Source of the DNA: Halomonas sp. I5-271120
GTDB lineage: Bacteria > Pseudomonadota > Gammaproteobacteria > Pseudomonadales > Halomonadaceae
Reading direction: 5' to 3'
Length of the DNA stretch: 64,000 nt
NCBI RefSeq assembly: GCF_030553075.1
Contig: NZ_CP130701.1
Location: 992,001-1,056,000 of the forward strand
The notes under the pieces are model-generated. The model worked only from the letters and a program-made list of their open reading frames with translations. It made no database searches and was not told the DNA's origin. Positions 42,034 to 51,476 of this stretch are shown here, in pieces. How positions within the stretch are numbered: the first letter of the stretch is position 1; each line of letters opens with the position of its first letter. A program made the position numbers and the translations under genes.

Positions 42034-42527
42034 TCACGCCCCGCTCTTGGCTACCCATGCCGCTACTGTCGGTCCTCTTGCTGGTCGTCTGGCTGCTGCT
42101 GGTTAGCAGCGTGTCCTTCGCTCACCTGCTGCTGGGCAGCCTGCTGGCCATCGTCATCCCGCTGCTCAACCGGCGTTTCTGGGACGTTCAGCCTCGCGTC
42201 AAGAAACCCTGGCTGCTGGTGCGCTACGGCCTGCGGGTGCTGGGTGACATCATTCGCGCCAACCTGCAGGTGTCCTGGCTGATTCTCAACCCCTGGCGGC
42301 GCATGCGTCCGGCCTTCGTCGAGTATCCGCTGATGCTCGAGGACCGGTTCACCATCACGCTGCTGGCCAACACCATCACCCTGACGCCGGGCACGGTATC
42401 GGCCAACCTGCGCATGGACAGCCGCACCCTGCTGATCCACGCCCTGGACGCTCCCGATGAACAGGCGCTGATCGACGAGATTCGCGAGCGCTACGAGCAG
42501 CCGCTCAAGGAGATCTACGAATGCTAG
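42030..42527 (+). CDS. mrpE: Mrp Na+/H+ antiporter subunit E
   Basis: A 165-residue membrane subunit: two N-terminal hydrophobic segments, then a cytoplasmic domain with ANTITLTPGTVSANLRMDSR, the family signature. It stabilises the Mrp complex. Overlaps mrpD (ATGA) and mrpF (seven bases). Confidence 0.95.
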   Translation: MITPRSWLPMPLLSVLLLVVWLLLVSSVSFAHLLLGSLLAIVIPLLNRRFWDVQPRVKKPWLLVRYGLRVLGDIIRANLQVSWLILNPWRRMRPAFVEYPLMLEDRFTITLLANTITLTPGTVSANLRMDSRTLLIHALDAPDEQALIDEIRERYEQPLKEIYEC

Positions 42528-42790
42528 ATACCGCGCTGTGGATCAGCCAGGCGCTGATCCTGATGGCCCTGATGCTCAACGTCTACCGTATGGCTGTGGG
42601 CCCGTCGATGCCCGACCGGCTGCTGGCGCTGGACACCATGTATGTCAATTCCATCGCCCTGATCGTGCTGATGGGGCTGTGGCTTAACACCAAGACCTAT
42701 TTCGAGGCGGCACTACTGATCGCCATGCTCGGTTTCATCAGCACCGTGGCGGTATGCAAGTACTTGCTGCGCGGCGACATCATCGAATAG
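42521..42790 (+). CDS. mrpF: Mrp Na+/H+ antiporter subunit F
   Basis: An 89-residue subunit with three membrane helices. YRMAVGPSMPDRLLALDTMY is the characteristic loop (conserved Pro-Asp-Arg) and IAMLGFISTVAVCKYLLRG follows. Start lies within the last codons of mrpE. Confidence 0.95.
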   Translation: MLDTALWISQALILMALMLNVYRMAVGPSMPDRLLALDTMYVNSIALIVLMGLWLNTKTYFEAALLIAMLGFISTVAVCKYLLRGDIIE

Positions 42791-42804
42791 GCAGGGAGAT
42801 CCCT

Positions 42805-43194
42805 ATGAACTGGTACGTGTTTCTGGAGGGGGTGATCTCGGTGCTGCTGATCGCCGGCGGCGCCTTCGCCTTCATCGGCTCGCTGGGTATGGCCCACCTG
42901 CGAGACTTCTACATGCGCCTGCATGGCCCGACCAAGGCGACCACTCTGGGGATCGGCTGCATCCTCAGCGCCTCGATGCTCTACTTCGGGGTCACCAAGG
43001 GCGAGCCGGTGATGCAGGAGATGCTGATTACTCTCTTCCTGTTCATCACCGCCCCAGTGTCGGCCCACCTGCTGGCCAAGACCGGCCTGCACCTGAAGCT
43101 CAAGCATGCCGACAAGACCCGCGGCCGACCCCACGAAATCCACACGGAAGACGCCAACGAGAAGCCGGTACTGCACCCGGACAAGGGCCACTGA
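42805..43194 (+). CDS. mrpG: Mrp Na+/H+ antiporter subunit G
   Basis: A 129-residue subunit with three hydrophobic segments and a charged C-terminal tail. Hallmarks: GGAFAFIGSLGMAHLRDFYM and RLHGPTKATTLGIGCIL. The ATG at 42805 follows an AGGGAG site; an upstream in-frame start would overlap mrpF. Last gene of the operon, followed by a terminator. Confidence 0.95.
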   Translation: MNWYVFLEGVISVLLIAGGAFAFIGSLGMAHLRDFYMRLHGPTKATTLGIGCILSASMLYFGVTKGEPVMQEMLITLFLFITAPVSAHLLAKTGLHLKLKHADKTRGRPHEIHTEDANEKPVLHPDKGH

Positions 43195-43221
43195 GCGCCG
43201 CCCGCGTCAGCCATCCGCATC

Positions 43222-43254
43222 AAAAAGGCCCCGGACGATATGTCCGGGGCCTTG
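43222..43254. terminator. terminator between convergent mrpG and hemH
   Basis: A perfect 12-bp stem (AAGGCCCCGGAC, 43225-43236, with GTCCGGGGCCTT, 43242-43253) and a 5-base loop. The A-run at 43222-43226 gives a T-tract on the minus strand, so it acts best for hemH but can stop mrp transcripts as well. Confidence 0.85.
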
Positions 43255-43275
43255 TCGTTCACGGGGGCCATGAAG

Positions 43276-43335
43276 CACTGGGCGTGGCAAAACTGCGCTT
43301 GGCAAGACTGGGCTTGGCAAGACTGGGCTTGGCAA
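43276..43335. repeat. four tandem 15-bp repeats after hemH
   Basis: CACTGGGCGTGGCAA, AACTGCGCTTGGCAA and two copies of GACTGGGCTTGGCAA lie head to tail and end 6 bp before the hemH stop codon (minus strand), inside the hemH 3' region. Confidence 0.88.
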
Positions 43336-43341
43336 AAAGGC

Positions 43342-44442
43342 CTAGAGCCAGCCGCCGAGCTCCTGCCTGGCGATCGCCGTAAGCACATCGATATGCGCCT
43401 CGTCGGCGTTTAGGCAGGGCACATAGGTGAAGGTCTCGCCGCCGGCGGAGAGGAAGGCCTCGCGGATTTCCTGCTGCACTTCCTCGAGCGTCTCGACGCA
43501 GTCCGAGGCGAAGGCCGGCGAGATTACCGCGATGTGCTTTTTGCCCGCCCGGGCAAGCTCGGCCACCTTGTCAACGGTCGCCGGCCCGACCCATTTCTCG
43601 GGGCCGAACTTGGACTGGAAGGCGGTCACGATCTCATCGTCCGCCATCTCCAGATGTTCCTTCACCAGCCGCGTCGTCTTCTGGCATTGGCAATGGTAGG
43701 GATCGCCATCGAGCAGATAGCGCTCGGGCACCCCATGATAGGACGCCACCAGCACCTCGGGGCGGCCACCCTGATCGGCCTGGGCCCGGTCATAGGCCAC
43801 CTGGATCGAGCCGCCCAGGGCCGCGATATAATCCGGCCGATCGAAGTAGGCCGGCACGGTACGCAGCGCCGGCTGCCACTTCAGCGTCATCAGGGTACGA
43901 AAGACCTCATCGTTGGCGGTGGCGGTAGTCGGCGAGCCGTATTGCGGGTAGAGCGGAAAGAACAGCAGCCGCTCGCAGCCCTGCTCATGCAGCCGGCGAA
44001 TCACGCTGTCGGTCGAGGGGTTGCCATAGCGCATGCAGAAATCGACCACCACCTCATCGCCGAAGGCCGCCTCGAGGCGCTCGGCGACTTTTTCGGCCTG
44101 TTCGCGGGTAATGGTCAACAGCGGGCTCTCGTCGCGCTCGGTGTTCCAGATGCTTTGATAGGCCTTGCCGGAGATGAAGGGGCGGCGAGTCAGGATGATG
44201 CCCTGCAACAGCGGCTGCCACAGCCAACGGGAGTAATCGACCACCCGCTGATCGGAGAGAAACTCCGACAGATAGCGGCGCATCGACCAGTAGTCGGTGG
44301 CATCCGGGGTGCCCAGGTTGGCCAATACCACGCCCACCTTCTTGCGCGGCACCGGCGGATGATCGGCGCCGGCATGAGCAAGGCGCCCTTCGCCGGGCTG
44401 TTCGAGGGTGGCGGTGGGCGAACGGGGACTGGCTGCGGACAT
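43342..44442 (-). CDS. hemH: ferrochelatase
   Basis: A 366-residue enzyme that inserts Fe2+ into protoporphyrin IX, the last step of heme synthesis. Motifs: VGVVLANLGTPDATDYWSMR at the start of the core, FFPLYPQYGSPTTATANDEV, LVASYHGVPERYLLDGDPYH (catalytic His) and VISPAFASDCVETLEEVQQE. About 33 poorly conserved residues precede the core. The ATG at 44442 has an AAGGA site. Divergent from the FeS photolyase gene. Confidence 0.96.
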   Translation of the reverse strand: MSAASPRSPTATLEQPGEGRLAHAGADHPPVPRKKVGVVLANLGTPDATDYWSMRRYLSEFLSDQRVVDYSRWLWQPLLQGIILTRRPFISGKAYQSIWNTERDESPLLTITREQAEKVAERLEAAFGDEVVVDFCMRYGNPSTDSVIRRLHEQGCERLLFFPLYPQYGSPTTATANDEVFRTLMTLKWQPALRTVPAYFDRPDYIAALGGSIQVAYDRAQADQGGRPEVLVASYHGVPERYLLDGDPYHCQCQKTTRLVKEHLEMADDEIVTAFQSKFGPEKWVGPATVDKVAELARAGKKHIAVISPAFASDCVETLEEVQQEIREAFLSAGGETFTYVPCLNADEAHIDVLTAIARQELGGWL

Positions 44443-44513
44443 CGTGGAATCCTTGTGACGTAACCGACTGATGGATCGACAGCTTATCAAAGGGATGCCA
44501 TCGAGAAGAATGC

Positions 44514-44543
44514 AGTTATACTATCATCCATATTTGTATAACT
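44514..44543. promoter_or_regulatory. inverted repeat upstream of the FeS photolyase, LitR-like operator candidate
   Basis: AGTTATAC (44514-44521) and GTATAACT (44536-44543) form a perfect 8-bp inverted repeat around a 14-base spacer, ending 12 bp before the photolyase ATG. Read as TATACT-N12-TGTATA, it differs by one base from the light-responsive MerR/LitR operator consensus I recall, T(G/A)TACA-N12-TGTA(C/T)A. It sits in an AT-rich island. Confidence 0.5.
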
Positions 44544-44555
44544 TCAGGTCAATAT

Positions 44556-46238
44556 ATGTCTAAGCCGCTGATCCTGGTGCTGGGTGATCAGCTCAGTCCG
44601 TCGCTGGCGAGTCTTCAAGACCTGCCGGACAGCGCCGTGGTGGCGCTTTGCGAGGTCGACGAAGAAGGTCGCTACGTGCCCCACCACCCGCAGAAGATCG
44701 CGATGATGTTCGCCGCCATGCGCCACTTCGCCATCGAACTCGAGGCATCGGGCGTACAGGTGCATTACAGCACTCTTGACGATGACGACAATTGCCAGCA
44801 GCTGCTCGCCGAGGCCGAGCGAGTGGCCGCCCTCCATGGCTGCGACGAGATCCGCGTGGTCCGCCCCGGTGAGTGGCGGCTGCATGCGGCCATTCAGGCT
44901 CGCGCAACTGCGGGTCAGTCCCTCGCCAATGCGAGTGGCGAAGGTGAAAGGGGCGAAAGTGGCGAAAGTGGCGAAAGACAGCATACCGCCCTGCCCTGGC
45001 GGCTAATCGAAGACGACCGCTTCTTGACCACACCAGCGGACTTCAACGCCTGGGCCCGGGGCCGCAAGACCTATCGCCTCGAACACTTCTACCGGCATCT
45101 TCGCAAGCGCAGCGGGCTGTTGATGGAAGACGGCCAGCCCGCCGGCGGCCAGTGGAACTTCGATCACGATAACCGCGAGCCGCTGCCCGAGCATCTCGCC
45201 TTTCCCGCGCCGCCGACCCATGAACACGACGCCACCACCAAGGCGGCACTGGAGCTGGTGGCCTCGCGGTTCGGGGAGCATTTCGGCTCTCTCGACACAT
45301 TTCACTGGCCGGTGACCAGGACACAGGCACTTGCCGAACTTGAGCATTTCCTCAACGCCTGCCTGCCGGACTTCGGCCGCTATCAGGACGCGCTGAGTGA
45401 CCAGGCGCCCTTCCTCTTCCACTCACGGCTGTCGGCGGCGCTGAACCTGGGTCTGCTGTCGCCCGTCGAGGTCTGTCAGTCCGCCGAGGTCGAGTATCGC
45501 GAAGGGCGTGCGCCACTCAACTCGGTGGAGGGCTTCATCCGCCAGATTCTTGGTTGGCGAGAATATGTGCGAGGGCTCTACTGGACGCGCATGCCCGACT
45601 ACAAGCGCAGCAACGGCCTAGGCGCCAAGCGTGACTTGCCGGCCTTTTTCTGGACCGGCGACACCGAGATGCGCTGCCTCAAGCGGGCCATCGAGATGAC
45701 CCGCGATCACGCCTATGCCCACCACATTCAGCGGCTGATGGTCACGGGTAACTTCGCCCTCCTCTGCGGGGTCAAGCCGGAAGCCCTCTGCGACTGGTAT
45801 CTGGCGGTGTATGCCGATGCCTGTGAATGGGTCGAGCTGCCCAACACCCTGGGCATGGTGCTGCATGCTGACGGCGGCCTGATGGGCTCCAAGCCCTACT
45901 GCGCCTCGGGCAAATACATCGATCGCATGGGCGATCACTGCAAGCACTGTCGCTATGACCCAAAACACGTCACCGGCACTCATGCCTGCCCCTTCAATAG
46001 CCTCTATTGGAATTTCATCGAAGCGCACCGCGACGTCCTGGCCGACAACCCGCGCATGAAGCTGATCTATAGCTCACTTGGCCGCATGAAAGACGAGAAG
46101 CGTGAGGCCATGCGCCAGCAGGCCGACGCCTTCCTGGCGCGCCTGGACACGGCGCCCGCCTATGGGCGAGGCCAGCACCTGGCAGGCTATCGTGACGCCG
46201 ATAGCTCAGCCCCCACCACCTCCCAGGAGCCTTCCTGA
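44556..46238 (+). CDS. iron-sulfur bacterial cryptochrome/(6-4) photolyase (PhrB/FeS-BCP type)
   Basis: A 560-residue photolyase-superfamily protein. The N-terminal domain starts KPLILVLGDQLSPSL and the FAD domain includes VEGFIRQILGWREYVRGLYW and ANTLGMV-type ELPNTLGMVLHADGG. The four [4Fe-4S] cysteines are Cys374, Cys462, Cys465 and Cys478; their 88-3-13 spacing equals that of Agrobacterium PhrB. Such enzymes repair (6-4) photoproducts. It is about 50 residues longer than usual, partly from an in-frame GER/GES repeat near residues 130-141. Stop overlaps the DCC-protein start by one base. Confidence 0.92.
   Translation: MSKPLILVLGDQLSPSLASLQDLPDSAVVALCEVDEEGRYVPHHPQKIAMMFAAMRHFAIELEASGVQVHYSTLDDDDNCQQLLAEAERVAALHGCDEIRVVRPGEWRLHAAIQARATAGQSLANASGEGERGESGESGERQHTALPWRLIEDDRFLTTPADFNAWARGRKTYRLEHFYRHLRKRSGLLMEDGQPAGGQWNFDHDNREPLPEHLAFPAPPTHEHDATTKAALELVASRFGEHFGSLDTFHWPVTRTQALAELEHFLNACLPDFGRYQDALSDQAPFLFHSRLSAALNLGLLSPVEVCQSAEVEYREGRAPLNSVEGFIRQILGWREYVRGLYWTRMPDYKRSNGLGAKRDLPAFFWTGDTEMRCLKRAIEMTRDHAYAHHIQRLMVTGNFALLCGVKPEALCDWYLAVYADACEWVELPNTLGMVLHADGGLMGSKPYCASGKYIDRMGDHCKHCRYDPKHVTGTHACPFNSLYWNFIEAHRDVLADNPRMKLIYSSLGRMKDEKREAMRQQADAFLARLDTAPAYGRGQHLAGYRDADSSAPTTSQEPS
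44943..44978 (+). repeat. in-frame 9-bp repeat inside the FeS photolyase gene
   Basis: Four tandem 9-mers (GGTGAAAGG, GGCGAAAGT twice, GGCGAAAGA) encode GER-GES-GES-GER. The unit is a multiple of three, so copy changes would lengthen or shorten a surface loop without breaking the frame. Confidence 0.88.
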
Positions 46239-46651
46239 TGTCCCCAACCGCCCCGTCACCCCGCCATGCCGTCTCCCCCGTGACGCTCTTTCACGACGGC
46301 CATTGCCCCTTCTGCCAGCGCGAAGTCGCCTGGCTCGAGCGGCATCCGCGCCGCGAACGCGTCAGGCTGGTCGATATCCAGGCCGATGACTTCGATGCGG
46401 CCGCTTGGGGGCGCTCCTTCGACGCCATGATGGGCCGCCTTCACCTCGCTGATGCCAAGGGCGCCTGGTTCGTGGGCATGGATGCCAGCCGGGCACTGTA
46501 TGCCGTGCTGGGCTATCGGCGGCTGGTAGGACTGACGATGCTGCCGGGCCTGGCCTGGTGTTTCGACCGCGGCTATGCGTTCTTCGCCCGCTATCGGGTC
46601 AGGCTGGGTAACTGGTGGCAAGCAAGGCAACGCCGGCAAGAGAAGGCCTGA
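46238..46651 (+). CDS. DCC-family (DUF393) thiol-disulfide oxidoreductase-like protein
   Basis: A 137-residue thioredoxin-like protein. LFHDGHCPFCQREVAWLE carries the CxxC motif (Cys23, Cys26) after the Asp-Gly that names the DCC group. The C-terminal half has LGYRRLVGLTMLPGL. Function unknown; genes of this family are often found next to photolyases. Its ATG overlaps the photolyase stop (TGATG), so the two are coupled. Confidence 0.88.
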   Translation: MSPTAPSPRHAVSPVTLFHDGHCPFCQREVAWLERHPRRERVRLVDIQADDFDAAAWGRSFDAMMGRLHLADAKGAWFVGMDASRALYAVLGYRRLVGLTMLPGLAWCFDRGYAFFARYRVRLGNWWQARQRRQEKA

Positions 46652-46966
46652 CGGGATAAGGGCTTGAGAGAGAGCGCTTTAGTGGGAAAGCCTGCCCATG
46701 GAAGTGAGGCTTGATGGCACGGACTAATAGTATGGCCTGATAGTACGGCTTGATAGTGCGGGATAACCCGCCACCGGTGGCATGAACGCTCGTTCAAGGA
46801 GCGAGGGTGGCAAGTCGTAATAGTGGCAAGTCAATGAAGCCGGCGATATGCCGGAAGTGCTGATTGAGTCGTGGTCTGAAGCGCGCGGTGTGAGGCGCAC
46901 AGTATGAAGCGGAAGCTCGGCAAAGGGCATGATCCACACCGATGATGCGGTGCCCAACCATGGCGC
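46652..46966. other. gene-free spacer with degenerate tandem repeats
   Basis: No supported gene in 315 bp. It holds four degenerate 13-mers (46708-46759) and a 12-bp perfect palindrome GCCACCGGTGGC at 46770-46781. No clear terminator with a T-tract is seen for either neighbouring gene. Confidence 0.5.
46708..46759. repeat. four degenerate 13-bp tandem repeats
   Basis: GGCTTGATGGCAC, GGACTAATAGTAT, GGCCTGATAGTAC and GGCTTGATAGTGC follow one another without gaps. The divergence between units points to an old tandem expansion. Confidence 0.7.
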
Positions 46967-47269
46967 CTAGAAGACCAGCGGCATACGCGAGCTGAGCGCA
47001 TCGTGGTAGTGGGCGTCACGGCCGATCACCTCGTCGTGGGCCACATACTGCACCAGATAGGCCCGGTGGACGCCGACCCGCTTGAGTTCCAGATAGATAT
47101 CATCGAGGGCGCGAAAGAGCATCGGCTTGCCGCGCTGGGTCAGCAGATGACGCGCGCCCTCGATATCTTCCAGTTCCACTTGATAGAAGCGGCTGCCGGC
47201 GTGGCTGATGACGCGAATTTCGAAGTTGTCGTGTCGCTTGGCGAAAGCCTTGAAGTCTTTAAGTTCCAT
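46967..47269 (-). CDS. conserved-looking hypothetical protein, 100 aa
   Basis: MELKDFKAFAKRHDNFEIRV starts a small alpha/beta protein with YQVELEDIEGARHLLTQRGK and LFRALDDIYLELKRVG. A set of short beta strands and one helix is likely; no signal peptide or metal motif. It may belong to the small DUF6482 group of Pseudomonas and Halomonas (from memory, low confidence). The ATG at 47269 follows an AGGAGG site; an upstream frame extension is unsupported. Function not assigned. Confidence 0.72.
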   Translation of the reverse strand: MELKDFKAFAKRHDNFEIRVISHAGSRFYQVELEDIEGARHLLTQRGKPMLFRALDDIYLELKRVGVHRAYLVQYVAHDEVIGRDAHYHDALSSRMPLVF

Positions 47270-47510
47270 GCTGTCCTCCTGGATCGCAGGCTGGTGGCCG
47301 GACTCGATGACAGCCTGCCATGAGGCCCGGTAGTGGCGGCTCTGAATATAACGGGACCCGATAGGCTGGCTCCAGATATACCTAGGGCACAGTTTGGCTG
47401 TGCCCCATGACGGCAATATGACATGTCGCCCTCACCGTTGTGACCCTGGCCGCTACGCCATGTTCCACTCAAACAGCACTTCCGCCACCACGTCAGCCAG
47501 CACTGACGCC

Positions 47511-47536
47511 ATCAGTGATAATCCGCCATCACTGAT
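47511..47536. other. inverted repeat over the stop codon of the 97-aa gene
   Basis: ATCAGTGAT (47511-47519) and ATCACTGAT (47528-47536) form a perfect 9-bp inverted repeat with an 8-base loop. The TGA stop of the minus-strand gene (47529-47531) lies within one arm. No T-tract follows. Confidence 0.5.
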
Positions 47537-47822
47537 AGTCGGCAGGATCAATGGCCTTGCCAAGGGAGTTGCGGTCGACCCAGTTGCCGGCCTTGGTTTC
47601 CTTGTAGCGGAACACCACCTTGTCGCCGACCGCGACCGGGATCTCGGAATCCTCAGTCTGATAGCTGAAGGTCTCGCCATCGACCACTAGTCGGTAGCGA
47701 TACAGATCGGGCATGCCGAGCCATTCCTTGAAGGGCCCTTCGCGCTCGACTTCCTGAAGTTCGCCGCGTCCCTCGAGTTTTGGGGTCCGCTTGCGGTTGC
47801 CGCGTCGAAATCCGCCTGCCAT
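47529..47822 (-). CDS. hypothetical protein, 97 aa, basic N terminus and beta-rich core
   Basis: Not recognised. The N terminus is strongly basic (MAGGFRRGNRKRTPKLEGRG), then YRYRLVVDGETFSYQTED, IPVAVGDKVVFRYKETK and GNWVDRNSLGKAIDP suggest a small beta-barrel of the OB or SH3 kind (inference). A GAGGA ribosome-binding site lies 6 bases before the ATG and a good sigma-70-like promoter lies about 70 bp upstream, so expression is likely. The basic tail could bind nucleic acid. No homologue named. Confidence 0.72.
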   Translation of the reverse strand: MAGGFRRGNRKRTPKLEGRGELQEVEREGPFKEWLGMPDLYRYRLVVDGETFSYQTEDSEIPVAVGDKVVFRYKETKAGNWVDRNSLGKAIDPADYQ

Positions 47823-47893
47823 AAGCTATCCTCGTTCCACTGACTGATTCATCTGACTGGTTCATTAAACTGGTTCATGGGACCAAGCCGGGC

Positions 47894-47921
47894 ATTATAC
47901 GGCGGCCCATTGCAGTCTCAA
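47894..47921 (-). promoter_or_regulatory. sigma-70-like promoter of the 97-aa gene
   Basis: On the minus strand: TTGAGA (47916-47921), a 16-bp spacer and a consensus TATAAT (47894-47899). The transcript would start about 65 nt before the ATG at 47822. Confidence 0.65.
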
Positions 47922-47950
47922 CCATGATCCCCGCGCCGTGGCAGGTGCGA

Positions 47951-49339
47951 CTATTCGCCGAAGTGCTGACCGTAGCTATCCGGCGCCAGGTCCTCAAAGC
48001 GGGTGTACTTGCCGATGAAGGCCATGTGCACCGTGCCGATGGGACCGTTACGCTGCTTGCCAATGATCAACTCGGCCAGTCCCTGGTTATCGGGGTTGTC
48101 CGGGTTGTAGACCTCATCGCGATAAACGAAGGCGATGACGTCAGCGTCCTGCTCGATGGCCCCGGACTCGCGCAGATCCGACATCACCGGGCGCTTGTTG
48201 GGACGCTGCTCCAGGGAGCGGTTGAGCTGAGATAGCGACACTACCGGGCAGCCAAACTCCTTGGCGAGCCCCTTCAGGGAGCGCGAAATCTCGGAAATCT
48301 CGCCGGTGCGGTTCTCGGAAAAACCGGGAATCTGCATCAACTGAAGGTAATCGATCATCACCAGGCCGATATTGCCGTGCTCGCGCACCACCCGGCGGAT
48401 GCGCGAGCGCATCTCGTTGGGAGACAGCGCGGCGGTATCGTCGATAAATAGCTGCTTGTCTTTCAGCAGGTTGACCGCCGATGTCAGACGCGGCCAGTCC
48501 TCGTCCTCGAGCTGACCGGTGCGCACCCGAGTCTGGTCGATGCGGCCAAGCGACGACAGCATACGCAGCATCAGCGCCTCGGCGGGCATCTCCATGGAGA
48601 ACACCATCACCGGCTTGTCGCTTGAGATCACGGCATGTTCGACCAGATTCATGGCGAAGGTGGTCTTGCCCATCGAGGGACGCCCGGCAATGATCACCAG
48701 GTCCGAGGGCTGCAGGCCCGAGGTCATGTCGTCGAGATCGCGAAAACCGGTCGACAGCCCGGTCATCTCGCCTTCCATGTTGAACATTTCATCGATGCGA
48801 TCCACCGCCTTGGCGAGCAGGTCGCTCATGCCGATGGGGCCGCCGGTCTTGGGGCGATCCTCGCTGATCTGGAAGACCAGCCGCTCGGCCTCGTTGACCA
48901 GCTCATCGGCCGGTCGCCCCTGAGGCGCAAAGGCACTCTCGGCGACCTGGCTGGCCGCTTGAATCAGCTTGCGAAGCGTGGCCCGCTCGCGAACGATCTC
49001 GGCATAGGCGCGGATATTGCTCGCCGACGGGGTGTTACGGGCAAGCTCGGCCAGATAGGCGAGCCCGCCGACGGTATCCAGCTGATCGCGGTTCTCCAGC
49101 GCCTCTGACAGCGTCACCACATCCAACGGGTGCGAGCCCTCGGCCAGGCCTGCCATGGCATTGAAGATCAGTCGGTGCTCGTAGCGGTAGAAGTCGCCGG
49201 CCACCAGCTGCTCGGAGACCGCATCCCAGGCCGAGTTGTCCAGCATCAGACCGCCCAGGACGGACTGCTCGGCCTCCAGCGAATGGGGCGGCACCTTGAG
49301 CGCAGCAGTTTCCTGATCGAGCTCGACGGGTTCGTTCAT
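47951..49339 (-). CDS. dnaB: replicative DNA helicase DnaB
   Basis: A 462-residue RecA-fold hexameric helicase that unwinds DNA at the fork and interacts with primase. The N-domain begins LKVPPHSLEAEQSVLGGLML; Walker A is AGRPSMGKTTFAMN and Walker B VMIDYLQLMQIPG; the C-terminal domain includes VVSLSQLNRSLEQRPNKRPV and SGAIEQDADVIAFVYRDEVY. The ATG at 49339 is favoured, though a GTG four codons upstream is possible. rplI and rpsF lie upstream, as in many gammaproteobacteria, but a porin gene intervenes. Confidence 0.97.
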   Translation of the reverse strand: MNEPVELDQETAALKVPPHSLEAEQSVLGGLMLDNSAWDAVSEQLVAGDFYRYEHRLIFNAMAGLAEGSHPLDVVTLSEALENRDQLDTVGGLAYLAELARNTPSASNIRAYAEIVRERATLRKLIQAASQVAESAFAPQGRPADELVNEAERLVFQISEDRPKTGGPIGMSDLLAKAVDRIDEMFNMEGEMTGLSTGFRDLDDMTSGLQPSDLVIIAGRPSMGKTTFAMNLVEHAVISSDKPVMVFSMEMPAEALMLRMLSSLGRIDQTRVRTGQLEDEDWPRLTSAVNLLKDKQLFIDDTAALSPNEMRSRIRRVVREHGNIGLVMIDYLQLMQIPGFSENRTGEISEISRSLKGLAKEFGCPVVSLSQLNRSLEQRPNKRPVMSDLRESGAIEQDADVIAFVYRDEVYNPDNPDNQGLAELIIGKQRNGPIGTVHMAFIGKYTRFEDLAPDSYGQHFGE

Positions 49340-49431
49340 GGAGTCGGGCACCTTCGGTGATTCGGTAAGCGGCGCTCATTCTACCCCATCCCTGCGACAC
49401 ACCCCATTCCTGACCGGGCTTCCTGGCAACG

Positions 49432-49461
49432 AAAAAACCCGCTGGCCATGAGGCACGCGGG
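49432..49461 (-). terminator. terminator of the porin gene
   Basis: On the minus strand CCCGC pairs with GCGGG, with a further three pairs after a small internal loop, then TTTTTT. It is 87 bp past the porin stop and 93 bp before the dnaB start. Confidence 0.75.
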
Positions 49462-49547
49462 AAGGATCGATACACCGAGCTGGCGACGAGGGCGGACGTC
49501 GCGACACGCCCGCCCTGTCGTTACCTGCAGTATGGTTGAGTTTTACA

Positions 49548-51128
<1,581 letters not shown>

Positions 51129-51217
51129 ATGACCGGCGAGAACGGATATCGCCGATGTCATCGAATAGCCCCTGAACGACCCCTTCCGCAAAACAGGAGT
51201 CATCGTTCAAAGCAAAA

Positions 51218-51231
51218 CTTAATCGTTTAAG
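51218..51231. promoter_or_regulatory. LacI-type operator-like palindrome, porin-distal
   Basis: CTTAATCGTTTAAG, 12 of 14 bases identical to the porin-proximal site and 103 bp from it, close to ten helical turns, a spacing that would permit looping by a tetrameric or paired repressor. Confidence 0.5.
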
Positions 51232-51381
51232 CCCGCCCCCGCAAAAGGAAATCGACCCTGTTCCGACCAATGTCTAAACAAGATGGGGGAGCGCTATCAG
51301 TCGAACCGTCATCCGCAGTGGCAGTTCCATCAGGGGGTGAACTGCCCATATCGGGAAGGTCGAAGGACGAAAAGCGCGCAC

Positions 51382-51415
51382 AAAAAAAGACACACAGGGA
51401 AATCCCCGTGTGTCT
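51382..51415 (-). terminator. terminator of the rpsF-rpsR-DUF2232-rplI operon
   Basis: On the minus strand AGACACAC pairs with GTGTGTCT, extended by three G-C pairs after a one-base mismatch, and is followed by seven T residues. It lies 62 bp past the rplI stop. Confidence 0.88.
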
Positions 51416-51476
51416 CTTCATGTCGTGCGTCACGTCATGCGCATCGAAGATGCAGCGTGACTCGCTCGGCGACGAC

